DNA from: a virus
Direction: 5' to 3' (one strand)
Virus record (IMG/VR): IMGVR_UViG_3300028025_001335
Location: 1-50,155 of that record
DNA length: 50,155 nucleotides
Shown here in pieces: positions 35,651 through 43,867 of this stretch. Within the stretch, counting starts at the first letter, position 1. The number at the start of each line of letters is the position of its first letter. The notes below the pieces were generated by a model. The model was not told the origin of the DNA and made no database searches. It saw nothing but the letters and a program-made list of their open reading frames with translations. A program made the translations under genes and the position numbers.

Positions 35651-35692
35651 AAAGCCCCTCAAGGATTATTCCTTGAAGGGCTATTTTTTTTT
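35651..35692. terminator. Bidirectional intrinsic terminator between the two arms
   Basis: AGCCC-TCAAGG and CCTTGA-AGGGCT (35653-35682) form a stem of about 11 pairs with one bulge and a six-base loop (ATTATT). A T run lies on the right (35684-35692) and an A run on the left (35646-35653), so it can end transcripts from both directions. It separates the rightward virion genes from the leftward arm. Confidence 0.9.
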
Positions 35693-35696
35693 AATC

Positions 35697-35978
35697 TTAC
35701 AATAAAGATTTGTACATATCTAGTGCTGCACTCTTATGTTGACTTGCAACTTTATTCGCTTCATCTTGTGTATACAATCTACCAGTCTCATCATTGTTTA
35801 ATTCAGTTAAACCAGAGATTGTTTGATCATGTACTTTATTGATAACATATGGGCCAAGATCAGGTGTGTACAGAAGACTATCTGGTATATCGATACCTAC
35901 TTCTTTCATTTCCTGTTGAAATTCTTTGTCATCATAATCATGGCCCCTTAAGGCTTGTACATTAAAAGACTTCTTCAT
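35697..35978 (-). CDS. Hypothetical protein (93 aa), last gene of the leftward arm
   Basis: 93 residues, acidic and mixed in structure, beginning MKKSFNVQALRGHDYDDKEF. The start overlaps the stop of the Dps-like gene by four bases (ATGA), so the two are probably translated together, and a partner role for Dps is possible but unproven. The gene ends four bases before the bidirectional terminator. No motifs I recognise. Confidence 0.65.
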   Translation of the reverse strand: MKKSFNVQALRGHDYDDKEFQQEMKEVGIDIPDSLLYTPDLGPYVINKVHDQTISGLTELNNDETGRLYTQDEANKVASQHKSAALDMYKSLL

Positions 35979-36427
35979 ACTATACTCCTACCTAATGTGG
36001 CTTTAAGTTTCCAATTTAGTTTAGATAAACCTTTTAGGTAGTCACCTATTAAAGTATTTAAACCACCATAACACTCTGACTTTTCAAATATAACTTGTCC
36101 AACTTCCATAATAGTATCAAGGTCTTCTTGTAATTCATTGAACATATCCTTACTAGACTCTTTACCCTTTTTACACTCTACTATATTAGTTAGTTCTAAG
36201 ATATCAGCTAAGCTAGGTAATACAGTTTTATCTAATTGTCTAATCTGTTCACCAATATTATCGTGTTGATCCCATAAAAATTGATAGACTTCTTCTAACA
36301 ATCCATGATCTTGTGCAAACGTAACGCCTTGAACATTGAAATGAAAACCATGTGACTTATAGTAGGCAGTGAAGTTATCGGCATATAGCTTTCTAAGTAA
36401 GCTAACCATCAACTGATTATCTATCAT
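35975..36427 (-). CDS. Dps-like ferritin-family protein
   Basis: 150 residues, four-helix type. The sequence FHFNVQGVTFAQDHGLLEE followed by QHDNIGEQIRQL matches the Dps ferroxidase region. Ligands align with E. coli Dps H51, H63, D67, D78 and E82 as H29, H41, E45, D56 and E60 with identical spacing (12, 4, 11 and 4 residues), with Glu in place of one Asp. Dps forms a 12-subunit cage that stores iron, removes peroxide and can bind DNA. There is no long Lys-rich tail, so direct DNA binding is uncertain. ATGA overlaps at both ends place it in the operon behind the tRNAs. Confidence 0.75.
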   Translation of the reverse strand: MIDNQLMVSLLRKLYADNFTAYYKSHGFHFNVQGVTFAQDHGLLEEVYQFLWDQHDNIGEQIRQLDKTVLPSLADILELTNIVECKKGKESSKDMFNELQEDLDTIMEVGQVIFEKSECYGGLNTLIGDYLKGLSKLNWKLKATLGRSIV

Positions 36428-36522
36428 TTCTTTTCTTCCTTTTTCTTTTGTCCAAAGATCTTATCATAGTTATCTTTAAATTTTTGTTCGTCAGTAGGAC
36501 GTCTATTACTGCCCTTACTCAT
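36424..36522 (-). CDS. Very small basic protein (32 aa)
   Basis: 32 residues, starting MSKGSNRRPTDEQKFKDNYD and ending in a Lys/Glu tail. The pattern RRP..(D/E)...F..N(Y/W)D(K/R)IF is widespread in small phage proteins; the function is unknown. ATG 36522 overlaps the previous stop by eight bases, and its own stop overlaps the Dps-like start (ATGA). The constant coupling and the recognisable motif are the grounds for calling so short a gene. Confidence 0.65.
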   Translation of the reverse strand: MSKGSNRRPTDEQKFKDNYDKIFGQKKKEEKK

Positions 36523-36754
36523 TAGCCTCTTCCCAATCCATATCACATGTGTCATAATTTACAAAATCTAAATGACAATTTGCTGGAGGAAAATAACCCA
36601 TACCTCGTAAGAACCTTTCAAACTGTTCTACTACTTCAGTGATATGAGAATGAGCAGACATTTCCATACGAGTAATTAGTTTGGGATTACTATGTGTACA
36701 CTCAAAGACAATACTGTCTCCACGCATATCTTCAATATCATATTCATTAATCAT
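36515..36754 (-). CDS. Hypothetical protein (79 aa)
   Basis: 79 residues, acidic, with a helix at about 38-52 (HITEVVEQFERFLRGMGYFP) and a C-terminal NYDTCDMDWEEANE. The phrase EQFERFLRGMGY resembles a conserved element of small phage proteins of unknown role. It overlaps its upstream neighbour by eight bases and its downstream one by eight bases. Confidence 0.65.
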   Translation of the reverse strand: MINEYDIEDMRGDSIVFECTHSNPKLITRMEMSAHSHITEVVEQFERFLRGMGYFPPANCHLDFVNYDTCDMDWEEANE

Positions 36755-37088
36755 CTGATTTCCCTAATAACTGACCAAGTGATTTTATTTTGGTGTTTTT
36801 ATTTTCTAACTCTTTTGCTTTTCTTGCTTCAAAAAAGCTATCTTTATTTTCTTCCATAAATTTTTGCATTGTTAATAATTCATTAATGATTAAAGATAAT
36901 TTCTTAAACTTTTCAGCATAGTCTTTTTCTTTCCACACACTGAATTCTAAATTAATGCTTCTGTTACAATCAGATAATGTAACATCCGCTTCCATAGACC
37001 AATCGTTAACATAACAATGAGCTTCAATAGCTGCTAATCCATGTTTACTATTGAGGAATTTTCGTGATCTGTATTCTTTAGATTTCAT
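36747..37088 (-). CDS. Hypothetical protein (113 aa)
   Basis: 113 residues: an N-terminal beta-rich half with ADVTLSDCNRSINLEFSV and a helical, charged second half (FFEARKAKELENKNTKIKSL). ATG 37088 overlaps the RyR-domain gene's stop by one base (TAATG). No domain recognised; one of a set of coupled small leftward genes. Confidence 0.6.
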   Translation of the reverse strand: MKSKEYRSRKFLNSKHGLAAIEAHCYVNDWSMEADVTLSDCNRSINLEFSVWKEKDYAEKFKKLSLIINELLTMQKFMEENKDSFFEARKAKELENKNTKIKSLGQLLGKSDD

Positions 37089-37441
37089 TACATTAAACCC
37101 TTCATTGATTTAACAATAGCACAAAAGATATAGTCTTTAGATTTCTGTTCAGTAGGTAATTCACTATAAGGAACCATACAAGGATGTTCTTTATTCTCAA
37201 CATCTTTAATTTCACCGTATACCCAACCATCTAATTCTTTTTCTTGATACCAAGAATTATGGCTAGCTTCAGGGCCAGCATTAGGGTTATTGTAATGGAA
37301 TACCACCCCATTGTACGCTGATTGTTTCTGCCAATCAGGTGCTTCTTCCCATAGTAATTGAGAATCATCCCCTAAAGATAAACAGTAAGCACGATTAGTT
37401 TCATGACATACTTTGGCAATATTTTCTAGTGTTGGTTTCAT
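37088..37441 (-). CDS. RyR-domain protein
   Basis: 117 residues from ATG 37441, which has AAGGACAC just ahead; an upstream in-frame ATG would run through the Arg tRNA and is unlikely. CHETNRAYCLSLGD, W..AP.WQ and GWVYGEIKDVENKEHPC followed by VPYSELP match the small RyR (ryanodine receptor-type) domain family that occurs in many bacteria and phages. RyR domains are thought to bind nucleotide-type ligands. The role in phages is unknown. It is the first protein gene after the three tRNAs. Confidence 0.75.
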   Translation of the reverse strand: MKPTLENIAKVCHETNRAYCLSLGDDSQLLWEEAPDWQKQSAYNGVVFHYNNPNAGPEASHNSWYQEKELDGWVYGEIKDVENKEHPCMVPYSELPTEQKSKDYIFCAIVKSMKGLM

Positions 37442-37453
37442 ATGTGTCCTTGT

Positions 37454-37528
37454 TGGTGGGTCATGCATGAATCGAACATGCACTCGTGACTTAGAAGATC
37501 ACTGTTCTATCCATTGAACTAATGACCC
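37454..37528 (-). tRNA. tRNA-Arg (anticodon TCT)
   Basis: Full cloverleaf: acceptor GGGTCAT pairs perfectly with ATGACCC, anticodon stem GTGAT/GTCAC, loop CTTCTAA with anticodon TCT, T arm GCATGTTCGATTCATGC, and encoded 3' CCA. It reads AGA and AGG, codons used often by this AT-rich genome and commonly rare in hosts. Confidence 0.95.
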
Positions 37529-37535
37529 TATTAAA

Positions 37536-37611
37536 TGGTTGCGACAATTGGGTTTGAACCAATGACCTAGCGATTATCAATCGCTTGCTCTACCAACTGA
37601 GCTATGCCGCA
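37536..37611 (-). tRNA. tRNA-Ile (anticodon GAT)
   Basis: Acceptor TGCGGCA with TGTCGCA (one G-U), D arm AGCTCAGTTGGTAGAGC, anticodon stem AGCGA/TCGCT with loop TTGATAA (anticodon GAT), T loop TTCAAAC, encoded CCA. It reads ATC and ATT. It lies seven bases from the Arg tRNA. Confidence 0.93.
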
Positions 37612-37619
37612 TTGTATGG

Positions 37620-37694
37620 TGGTTGCGGAAACTGGGATCGAACCAGTGACCAAGGGATTATGAGTCCCCTGCTCTACCATTGAGCTACTCCGCA
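37620..37694 (-). tRNA. tRNA with anticodon CAT (Met, or more likely Ile2)
   Basis: Acceptor TGCGGAG with TTTCCGCA end (one G-U), D arm AGCTCAATGGTAGAGC, anticodon arm GGGGACTCATAATCCCT, T arm CTGGTTCGATCCCAG, encoded CCA. The U1-A72 pair excludes a standard initiator tRNA. The arm and variable region (ACTCATAATCCCTTGGTC) look more like E. coli tRNA-Ile2 (ACTCATAATCGCTTGGTC) than elongator Met. If the host's TilS modifies C34, it would read ATA. Confidence 0.9.
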
Positions 37695-37696
37695 AT

Positions 37697-37720
37697 GATT
37701 CCTATTAGGGGTCAGCTGGG
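37697..37720 (-). promoter_or_regulatory. Phage-type promoter motif before the tRNA cluster
   Basis: On the minus strand GCTGACCCCTAATAGGAA lies directly upstream of the CAT tRNA and overlaps the thioredoxin stop codon. It has the same core as the copies at 39872-39893 and 48493-48513. It would drive the tRNAs and the small genes down to the Dps-like gene. Confidence 0.75.
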
Positions 37721-37981
37721 CTGTCCAGTAATAAAATCTTCTAACTCTTTTACAGTAATAGCACCTACTTTTGTACGCAAAAGATTATCATGATCATCTG
37801 TAATAGCAAACGTAGGTACAGCTTTTACGTTAAACTTAATAGCAAGATCTTTATCCTTATCAACATCAATGTGATGAATCAATGCTCCATACTCAATCAT
37901 GAAATCAATATCTTTGATACGATCATTCATAATCTTGCATGGTTGACAAGTAGACGTAGAGAATTTATATAGGTTAATCAT
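37712..37981 (-). CDS. Thioredoxin-like protein
   Basis: 89 residues. The active site CQPC occurs at residues 12-15, after the first strand, and the cis-proline motif appears as KAVPTFAI. The protein is shorter than E. coli thioredoxin, closer to glutaredoxin-size phage thioredoxins. Its start overlaps the reductase stop by four bases (ATGA), so it is almost certainly the electron donor that reduces the reductase's C-terminal cysteine pair. That pairing is inferred from coupling. Confidence 0.88.
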   Translation of the reverse strand: MINLYKFSTSTCQPCKIMNDRIKDIDFMIEYGALIHHIDVDKDKDLAIKFNVKAVPTFAITDDHDNLLRTKVGAITVKELEDFITGQPS

Positions 37982-39852
37982 AACTCACATGCTCCTGCAG
38001 TACAAGCTAACATCTGAGCGCCTTCTACATTGTCACGATCTTCTGTAAACAAGTCCCAATTAATATTAGGCTGTGTAGCATACAAACTTTCGTAAGTAGA
38101 ATCATCAATAGTTTCATATGGGGCTTGATGATAAGTACCACCATCATCAGGTAAGAAGCTGATACCAGTACACTCATCAAAGTGTTCGTATACCCATGCA
38201 CCTACCTCCATCCACTCATGTTCTTTAACAGAGATAGTTACGGATGGTTTGTGTTCGCACCATTGACGCTGGTATGTTAACCATAAATCTAAGTGTTGCA
38301 TAGCAGTAAGGTTCTGACGAGTAAATCCTTCACACTTCATAGGGAAAGAGAATACAACTGTTTGTTCAGGCTTCATAAAGCATGGTTCATTACTAACACC
38401 TTGCTCGATAAGGAACTGTGTTAATGGATCCTTAATATCCTGACGAATACGTCTGATGTAATATGGAGCATGACCAGGATGAATGCCACTACTTGTTAGT
38501 GTTAATTGAGATACAGTACCTTCAGGTTTAACACAGGTAATAGCTGCTGACTCAGGTACACCTAAGATCTCAGACCATTCTTGATTTGTTACACGAGCTA
38601 CATCACGTAGTTCGGCTAATAACTCATCAAGATATTGTGGACCTTCATTACGTAGATGTTTGTTATCTAAAATACCAGTCATAGATACACCTAATAGACG
38701 TTCTGATTCTGTATTTGTTCTCCATACATCTCGAAGGTAAGGGAAATAAGTTAAAGTTGACTGCATGGTACCCATAATAGTAGCCACTCTGACCTTGTGT
38801 TTGAGGGACTCAGGAGTATCCTCTGGTGAGACAACAACGGTGGATAGGTTACAAAACTGGTAGGGTTGTAGGATGATTTCTGAACAGGGATTAGTTCCGT
38901 AATCAATATCATCTGGTCTGCGTCCCCATTTTGCTGCTTGTTTTTGTGATGCTTCACGATTAAAAATTCCTCGTTCACCTGAATGACTGTTATAAATGTC
39001 TAACCATTCTTTCATAAACTCACCCATAGAAGGTTTGCTGTTATATACAGCTGAGTTATTAGCTAATGCACGTTCACCATGGTTCTTCCACCATTCACCT
39101 GCTTTAGCGGTAGCATGGTCATGATCGCCTAAGTCACCTAAGCTAATCATAGCTGACCTACGTACACCGCCTACAACAACTACCTCACCAATCTTACACA
39201 TGATATCATGGCACTCGATAGGCTTTAGCTGACGCCCTTGAGCTAAGGTAAATTTAGCAATAGTATATTTAAATAATTCTACTAATGGACCAGGACCAGA
39301 GGCACGACCGCCAAAGGTCTTCAGAGGGGTACCTGCTGGTCTCACCTTGGAGACGTCCCACTGAGGGATTACCCCACTATACAGGCATTGAATCAGTTGC
39401 TTGTAGGCCTCACACCAGCCTTCTTTGCTATCCCCTACTACAATAGTAAGGGCTAATTCTACAAGGGAAGGTACTTTAGGTAATGTAGAAGTATACTTAA
39501 CCTCTGCCGAGAAGCCTACTCCTGTACCACATAATAGAATGTACATAGCTTCGTCAAAACAACGAGGATGGTCTACAGGTAAGTAAGAACAATTGTATGC
39601 AGCTACATTGGTACGTCTTAATGCTTCTCCAGCGGTCATAATAGAACGCATAGATGGTAGAACCTTTAGTTCTTTAATAGAGTTCTCTAGCATAGGCCAG
39701 ATAGAATCATTAGGGTTTAATTTATCTTTTAATTCCCCTTTAAAGAATTCAATCCATCGAGCAGAAGTTTCATCCCAGTTTTCTCTACGTTTTTGTTCAG
39801 GTAGGTAGCGAGAATAACGAGATTTAGCAATTAGGTTTTGGTAAGAGTTCAT
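37978..39852 (-). CDS. nrdJ: Class II (B12-dependent) ribonucleotide reductase
   Basis: 624 residues, similar in plan to the monomeric Lactobacillus ribonucleoside-triphosphate reductase. NCSYLPV holds C88 (counterpart of C119), NPCSEI holds C323 (radical cysteine, C408) and E325, and QFCNLS holds C334 (C419); the 11-residue gap between the last two is the same as in the reference enzyme. CTAGAC at the end (C617, C622) matches C731 and C736. GTGVGFS and KPEGTVSQLTLTSSGIHPGH are family motifs. It makes deoxynucleotides without an oxygen-dependent radical subunit but requires adenosylcobalamin. Shorter than the 739-residue reference. A phage promoter motif lies just upstream. Confidence 0.92.
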   Translation of the reverse strand: MNSYQNLIAKSRYSRYLPEQKRRENWDETSARWIEFFKGELKDKLNPNDSIWPMLENSIKELKVLPSMRSIMTAGEALRRTNVAAYNCSYLPVDHPRCFDEAMYILLCGTGVGFSAEVKYTSTLPKVPSLVELALTIVVGDSKEGWCEAYKQLIQCLYSGVIPQWDVSKVRPAGTPLKTFGGRASGPGPLVELFKYTIAKFTLAQGRQLKPIECHDIMCKIGEVVVVGGVRRSAMISLGDLGDHDHATAKAGEWWKNHGERALANNSAVYNSKPSMGEFMKEWLDIYNSHSGERGIFNREASQKQAAKWGRRPDDIDYGTNPCSEIILQPYQFCNLSTVVVSPEDTPESLKHKVRVATIMGTMQSTLTYFPYLRDVWRTNTESERLLGVSMTGILDNKHLRNEGPQYLDELLAELRDVARVTNQEWSEILGVPESAAITCVKPEGTVSQLTLTSSGIHPGHAPYYIRRIRQDIKDPLTQFLIEQGVSNEPCFMKPEQTVVFSFPMKCEGFTRQNLTAMQHLDLWLTYQRQWCEHKPSVTISVKEHEWMEVGAWVYEHFDECTGISFLPDDGGTYHQAPYETIDDSTYESLYATQPNINWDLFTEDRDNVEGAQMLACTAGACEL

Positions 39853-39871
39853 GGTATCCTTTTAATTATTG

Positions 39872-39893
39872 TTCGGTATTAGGGGTCAACTAG
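39872..39893 (-). promoter_or_regulatory. Phage-type promoter motif before the reductase
   Basis: On the minus strand AGTTGACCCCTAATACCGAA, overlapping the RNA polymerase stop codon. The bases after the core (CCGAA) differ from the GGAA of the other leftward copies, so strength may differ. It is 20 bases ahead of the reductase start. Confidence 0.72.
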
Positions 39894-42091
39894 CAGAAAA
39901 AGTATTTTGAATCATAGACTTGCTGTAAGTCTAGGTTACCTGCCTCAGGTTGAGGATAAGCAAACGTACTTTTGTTTAGCATCAATGTATCCATAAGGTT
40001 ATTAAAGAAATCAGGGATATCATATTGAGCTATGAAGGTCATCTTAGTTACTTCCTGAAGAAAATCCACTTCACTGGCATGAGTACTAAAGCTATCGTGA
40101 ACGGCAGCAAAGCTACTGTTAAAGATACTAATAGTATTGGCCATATGGGAGGCATCGTAACTATGTACCACGTTAGGACTAATGCCAGAAGCAAAAGACC
40201 TTCTACAAGGGACTTTTTCTCCAGTTTCTTTATTGAGTACATCCACTTTAATAACATGGTTAATCCTACCTTTAGTATTCCCGGGTATACCTTTAATAGT
40301 ACCCTTATGTTTACGTTCATGTTGCAAGAAAGATTTATAGATGACAGGAAAGCCTGATGGTGTATGCCATGACATTTGGTTACGACCAGAGTTAAGTTCG
40401 TGCTCTGCAATCTTCTGTAAATACTTAGTAGTCTTTAATGGACCAGAACAAACTGTGTTGATAGCCTTAATAAGATTACTGGCTAACTCACCACACTCTT
40501 GTTCAGTGATACTGTACTTAACAGTGAATCCTTCTACGTGACAGTCATCGTACATGTTCTTAGCTATACGTTGTTTACCAGCTGAGTATGCACGAGTCAT
40601 TGAACCTCGTTTAGCAATACCTTTTCTGATGTCCTTCATGGGCATCTTTTTATTTTCAAAATAATTAGGCATCAATCCAATAAGTTCTTTAGCTACAGCT
40701 ACATAGAAATCTTTTTGAATATCAGTAGGCATCAATGATACTAACTTACCTGCTTGTTTATCCTTAGACATAGCAGCTAAGTGCTGCCAGCCATTGTTAC
40801 TTCCATCAATAGGAATAGGAAAGCCAGACTTATATGGTAAGCCTTTAGCTTTACAACGCATATAGTTAGCTATTTCACAACAACAAGCAAGTAAACTATA
40901 GGGCTTTTCAGCTGATTGATCAATGTATTTTGTCTTAGCAATACTACTAACTATATTAAGGTTATTATCTACCCAAGCTACTCTGTCTTCTAGAGTCATC
41001 TTATCAAGTGAAATAGTATCTAATCCTTCTTGAGTAAGATAAGTCTTATAATCAGTAGCAAAGTATTTAGGTATTTCATTGATGTTAAATGATTTATTGT
41101 AACATCCTGCTGTATGAACCTTTAGCCAGAATAAACCACGATCAGTTACTTCCTTTTTATTCTCAAATAAAAAGAGACTACGAGCTAAGTCACTACCCTG
41201 AAATTCTAAGAATGATTCAGCATAATACACTCGACCACGATAGTCACAAGATACTTCTTGATAGAATGTTCTATCATCTACTAGCTCTGCTTTCTTTAAC
41301 ACTTGATTATATTCAAAGAACTTACTTAGCATACGTTGTAGCTTAGGATCTTTTTTACCTAAGAACGTTGTACCATCTAAGTGTTTAAGTTCTTTAGGTA
41401 ATTCTAAGTTTTCATAATGGATATTGTAGTTATACATTACACCATCATTATCTACTAGCTCTAATACTTCTTTAGGTTTAGTAAATTGAATGCCTTGTAA
41501 TACATCTAAGTTTATTTTCCAACCTTGTTGTCTTAATATCTCAAGTGATTTAACAAAAGGTTTATCAAGGTATTCATGAAACAATTTGCTGTTAGTCCAG
41601 CCCTTAATAAAAGGTTCTTTAGTAAGGTTACTGTATAGACCAGCAATAGGTAACAAAGGTTCAAATGAAGTACCAATCAATGTTGGTTTAATATTGTCAG
41701 GCATATTAACAATACGCACCATGTAAGGTGCCTTGAACCCTTCATACTCACGGAATATATCTATGAGTCCGTCTTGGAGAAATACTTCGAGTAAAATGTC
41801 TCCAAGAGCGAGAGTTGATTTGATGTTGCTTTCATCAGTTCCAATAGCTCTTGCAATTCTTTTTCCGATAAGGTCACTTGCAAAAGTAAGTTTAACTGAT
41901 GCACTGTGAGTTGCATTCTTGTTGCGAATACAGTACCGTAATAGTGTGTCCCACGATTCATTGACAAACCTTTCTAAGTCATATTCCCATGTTGGATGAT
42001 GTGCTAATAGTCGAGCACCCTCATTATAAATCTTATCTGAGTTGACTACGACTTTAGCTACTCTTTCAGATAAGTATTGTACTGGATTCAT
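39890..42091 (-). CDS. T7-type single-subunit RNA polymerase
   Basis: 733 residues, shorter than T7 RNA polymerase (883) mainly at the N-terminus. Catalytic motifs are intact: DYRGRVYY (D283), PIPIDGSNNGWQHLAAM (D429, motif A), RKGIAKRGSMTRAY (K494, Y502, motif B), GISPNVVHSYDASHM, and VHDSFSTH (D666, motif C). It would transcribe most phage operons from the CCCCTAATA promoters. AAGGAAC precedes the ATG at 42091. It follows the primase-helicase in one leftward operon; in T7 the polymerase is early and the primase comes later, so the order here is reversed. Confidence 0.95.
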   Translation of the reverse strand: MNPVQYLSERVAKVVVNSDKIYNEGARLLAHHPTWEYDLERFVNESWDTLLRYCIRNKNATHSASVKLTFASDLIGKRIARAIGTDESNIKSTLALGDILLEVFLQDGLIDIFREYEGFKAPYMVRIVNMPDNIKPTLIGTSFEPLLPIAGLYSNLTKEPFIKGWTNSKLFHEYLDKPFVKSLEILRQQGWKINLDVLQGIQFTKPKEVLELVDNDGVMYNYNIHYENLELPKELKHLDGTTFLGKKDPKLQRMLSKFFEYNQVLKKAELVDDRTFYQEVSCDYRGRVYYAESFLEFQGSDLARSLFLFENKKEVTDRGLFWLKVHTAGCYNKSFNINEIPKYFATDYKTYLTQEGLDTISLDKMTLEDRVAWVDNNLNIVSSIAKTKYIDQSAEKPYSLLACCCEIANYMRCKAKGLPYKSGFPIPIDGSNNGWQHLAAMSKDKQAGKLVSLMPTDIQKDFYVAVAKELIGLMPNYFENKKMPMKDIRKGIAKRGSMTRAYSAGKQRIAKNMYDDCHVEGFTVKYSITEQECGELASNLIKAINTVCSGPLKTTKYLQKIAEHELNSGRNQMSWHTPSGFPVIYKSFLQHERKHKGTIKGIPGNTKGRINHVIKVDVLNKETGEKVPCRRSFASGISPNVVHSYDASHMANTISIFNSSFAAVHDSFSTHASEVDFLQEVTKMTFIAQYDIPDFFNNLMDTLMLNKSTFAYPQPEAGNLDLQQVYDSKYFFC

Positions 42092-42098
42092 AAGTTCC

Positions 42099-43712
42099 TT
42101 AAGCGAAGTCTACCATTGTTTTCTTGTATAAACGACCTGTGTCAGCGTCATAATGGGTTGTACCACATCGACCTGTTAGGCCAGTAAGTCTTGATTTAAG
42201 TACTTGAAGTTGAATTGTGTTACGAATATTAACATCATCATTAGTCATGTCACGAGCAAAGCCAATAATATCAAACGCAATTTGTTTAATAGAGCCTGAA
42301 CCTTTGATATCATCTAATGAAGGTAATTTACCTTCTTCAAATGGAGTCATACCAAGACCTGATTTACGTAGGTGACTAATAACACCTAACCAGATGTTAT
42401 GTTTCTTAGTGATTTTAAGTAGGTCAGACATGAATGAATCAACTGCTTCATTACCAGTCTTACCCTTAGCACCTTCAGATACAGCAATAGTAATGTGATC
42501 TAAGATAATATACTTACAACCCATAAGAGCTAAGTGTTCCATTTTATCTACTAATGATTCATCACTAACAGAACCCTGATGGTCTAGTAATACTAAGCGT
42601 TCATCACCAAATACTTCTTGAAATGCTTTGTATTTATCTTCTTCAGATACTTCTTCTCTGTTTAAGTTACGATGTAGCTTCATACCAATAAACTTTTCAG
42701 CTGTATCACCTACTGATTCTTCAAGTGAAACCATACCGATCATGTCATTTGTTTTAGCTAAGAGTTCTAATACAATCTCTTTAATAACAGTTGATTTACC
42801 TGAGCCAGTACCTGAGGTGAACAATACAATCTCACCCATACGAATACCTTTAATCTTTTCATTAAGACCATCAAGGCATTCAGGATAAGGGATAGATACA
42901 ACAGAATCTTTAAGCTTATATTGTGTCCAGATATCTTCACCCTTAACTACATCTGCTGGGCTATATGAACGAACATTAAAGATACATTGCATTAAAGCAT
43001 CTGAACCATGTTTAATTAACACATCACATGGATCCTTCTCAGGTAATGTTGCTATCTTAACCTTATCATAACCAATAATCTTAGCTGCTTGTTGAGTAGC
43101 TTTCTGACCGGGTTCATCCATGTCAAACATTAAAACTACTTCATCAAACTTCCTGAGCCATTCCCTTTGTGCGAGTACAACTGCCATTGCTGATGCTGAA
43201 GGTAACGCCACTGCGGGATAGAAACGTTTGTACTTATCATACTGGGCTTGTGCCACGGCAAGAGCATCCAGTTCTCCTTCAGTAATAATAATCCGCTTAC
43301 CACCTGTGGAAACATTCTGGCCAAACAACTCAGTGTCTTTAAAGTTACCATGTGTAGTAAATGTTTTAGGTAGCTTACGTTCTTTATACGCAACAATAGC
43401 ACCATCTTTAGTGTAAGGATAGAAGTGGCTAACGATAGAACCATCCTCACCATAGCTAACTTTAACACCATAGTGTGCTGCAACAGCTTTATGGATACCT
43501 CGTTCTTGAAAACCTCTTGTGTCATAATTCTCGATTTCCTCTAATGTATGCATGGAATAATTCTCTTTGTGGTAAACAGTTGGTATAAAATTAGGATCAA
43601 TAGGGGAGGACTTCTGGCAACTAAAGCAGAAGCCCCATTCATCATCTTCCTTATAGCTAAATGCGTCTGATGAATCACACTTAGGACATGGTGCATGTAC
43701 CCATCTTGTCAT
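42099..43712 (-). CDS. Bifunctional primase-helicase (T7 gp4-like)
   Basis: 537 residues from ATG 43712; the frame opens two codons earlier at TTG, but the ATG has AGGGA upstream and forms an ATGA overlap with the previous stop. The zinc ribbon uses C9, C12, C29 and C32. TOPRIM motifs are IIITEGELDALA (E145) and LMFDMDE (D197, D199). The RecA-like helicase has Walker A GTGSGKST at 301-308 and Walker B YIILDH at 401-406, with ISHLRKSG as a later motif. It unwinds DNA ahead of the polymerase and primes the lagging strand. Confidence 0.93.
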   Translation of the reverse strand: MTRWVHAPCPKCDSSDAFSYKEDDEWGFCFSCQKSSPIDPNFIPTVYHKENYSMHTLEEIENYDTRGFQERGIHKAVAAHYGVKVSYGEDGSIVSHFYPYTKDGAIVAYKERKLPKTFTTHGNFKDTELFGQNVSTGGKRIIITEGELDALAVAQAQYDKYKRFYPAVALPSASAMAVVLAQREWLRKFDEVVLMFDMDEPGQKATQQAAKIIGYDKVKIATLPEKDPCDVLIKHGSDALMQCIFNVRSYSPADVVKGEDIWTQYKLKDSVVSIPYPECLDGLNEKIKGIRMGEIVLFTSGTGSGKSTVIKEIVLELLAKTNDMIGMVSLEESVGDTAEKFIGMKLHRNLNREEVSEEDKYKAFQEVFGDERLVLLDHQGSVSDESLVDKMEHLALMGCKYIILDHITIAVSEGAKGKTGNEAVDSFMSDLLKITKKHNIWLGVISHLRKSGLGMTPFEEGKLPSLDDIKGSGSIKQIAFDIIGFARDMTNDDVNIRNTIQLQVLKSRLTGLTGRCGTTHYDADTGRLYKKTMVDFA

Positions 43713-43867
43713 TGCCAATCCCTATTTTCTTTTAGCTCTCTAATTTCTTTTCTACGTTCTCTGGCTTCTTGTTGTGTAGTTTTTTTCTTAGTGAATTGTT
43801 GTTTAAATTCATCTTTAAGTTGAACATACTCAGGTAATGGTGTGTCTTTAGTTTTACTGTTTTTCAT
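43709..43867 (-). CDS. Small coiled-coil protein (52 aa)
   Basis: 52 residues, highly charged, with an Arg/Lys/Glu-rich helix (QQEARERRKEIRELKENRD). ATG 43867 overlaps the GIY-YIG stop and its stop overlaps the primase-helicase start, both as ATGA, so it is translationally embedded in the replication operon. Family not recognised. A role as a small replication accessory is inferred from place. Confidence 0.6.
   Translation of the reverse strand: MKNSKTKDTPLPEYVQLKDEFKQQFTKKKTTQQEARERRKEIRELKENRDWQ

Noticed and set aside
37442-37483. N-terminal extension of the RyR-domain protein to the upstream ATG
   Set aside because: The extra codons run into the Arg tRNA, and the ATG at 37441 has a proper ribosome binding site.
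42628-42888. Plus-strand frames opposite the primase-helicase and other replication genes
   Set aside because: They lack ribosome binding sites and lie opposite well-supported enzymes with intact motifs; they are shadows.
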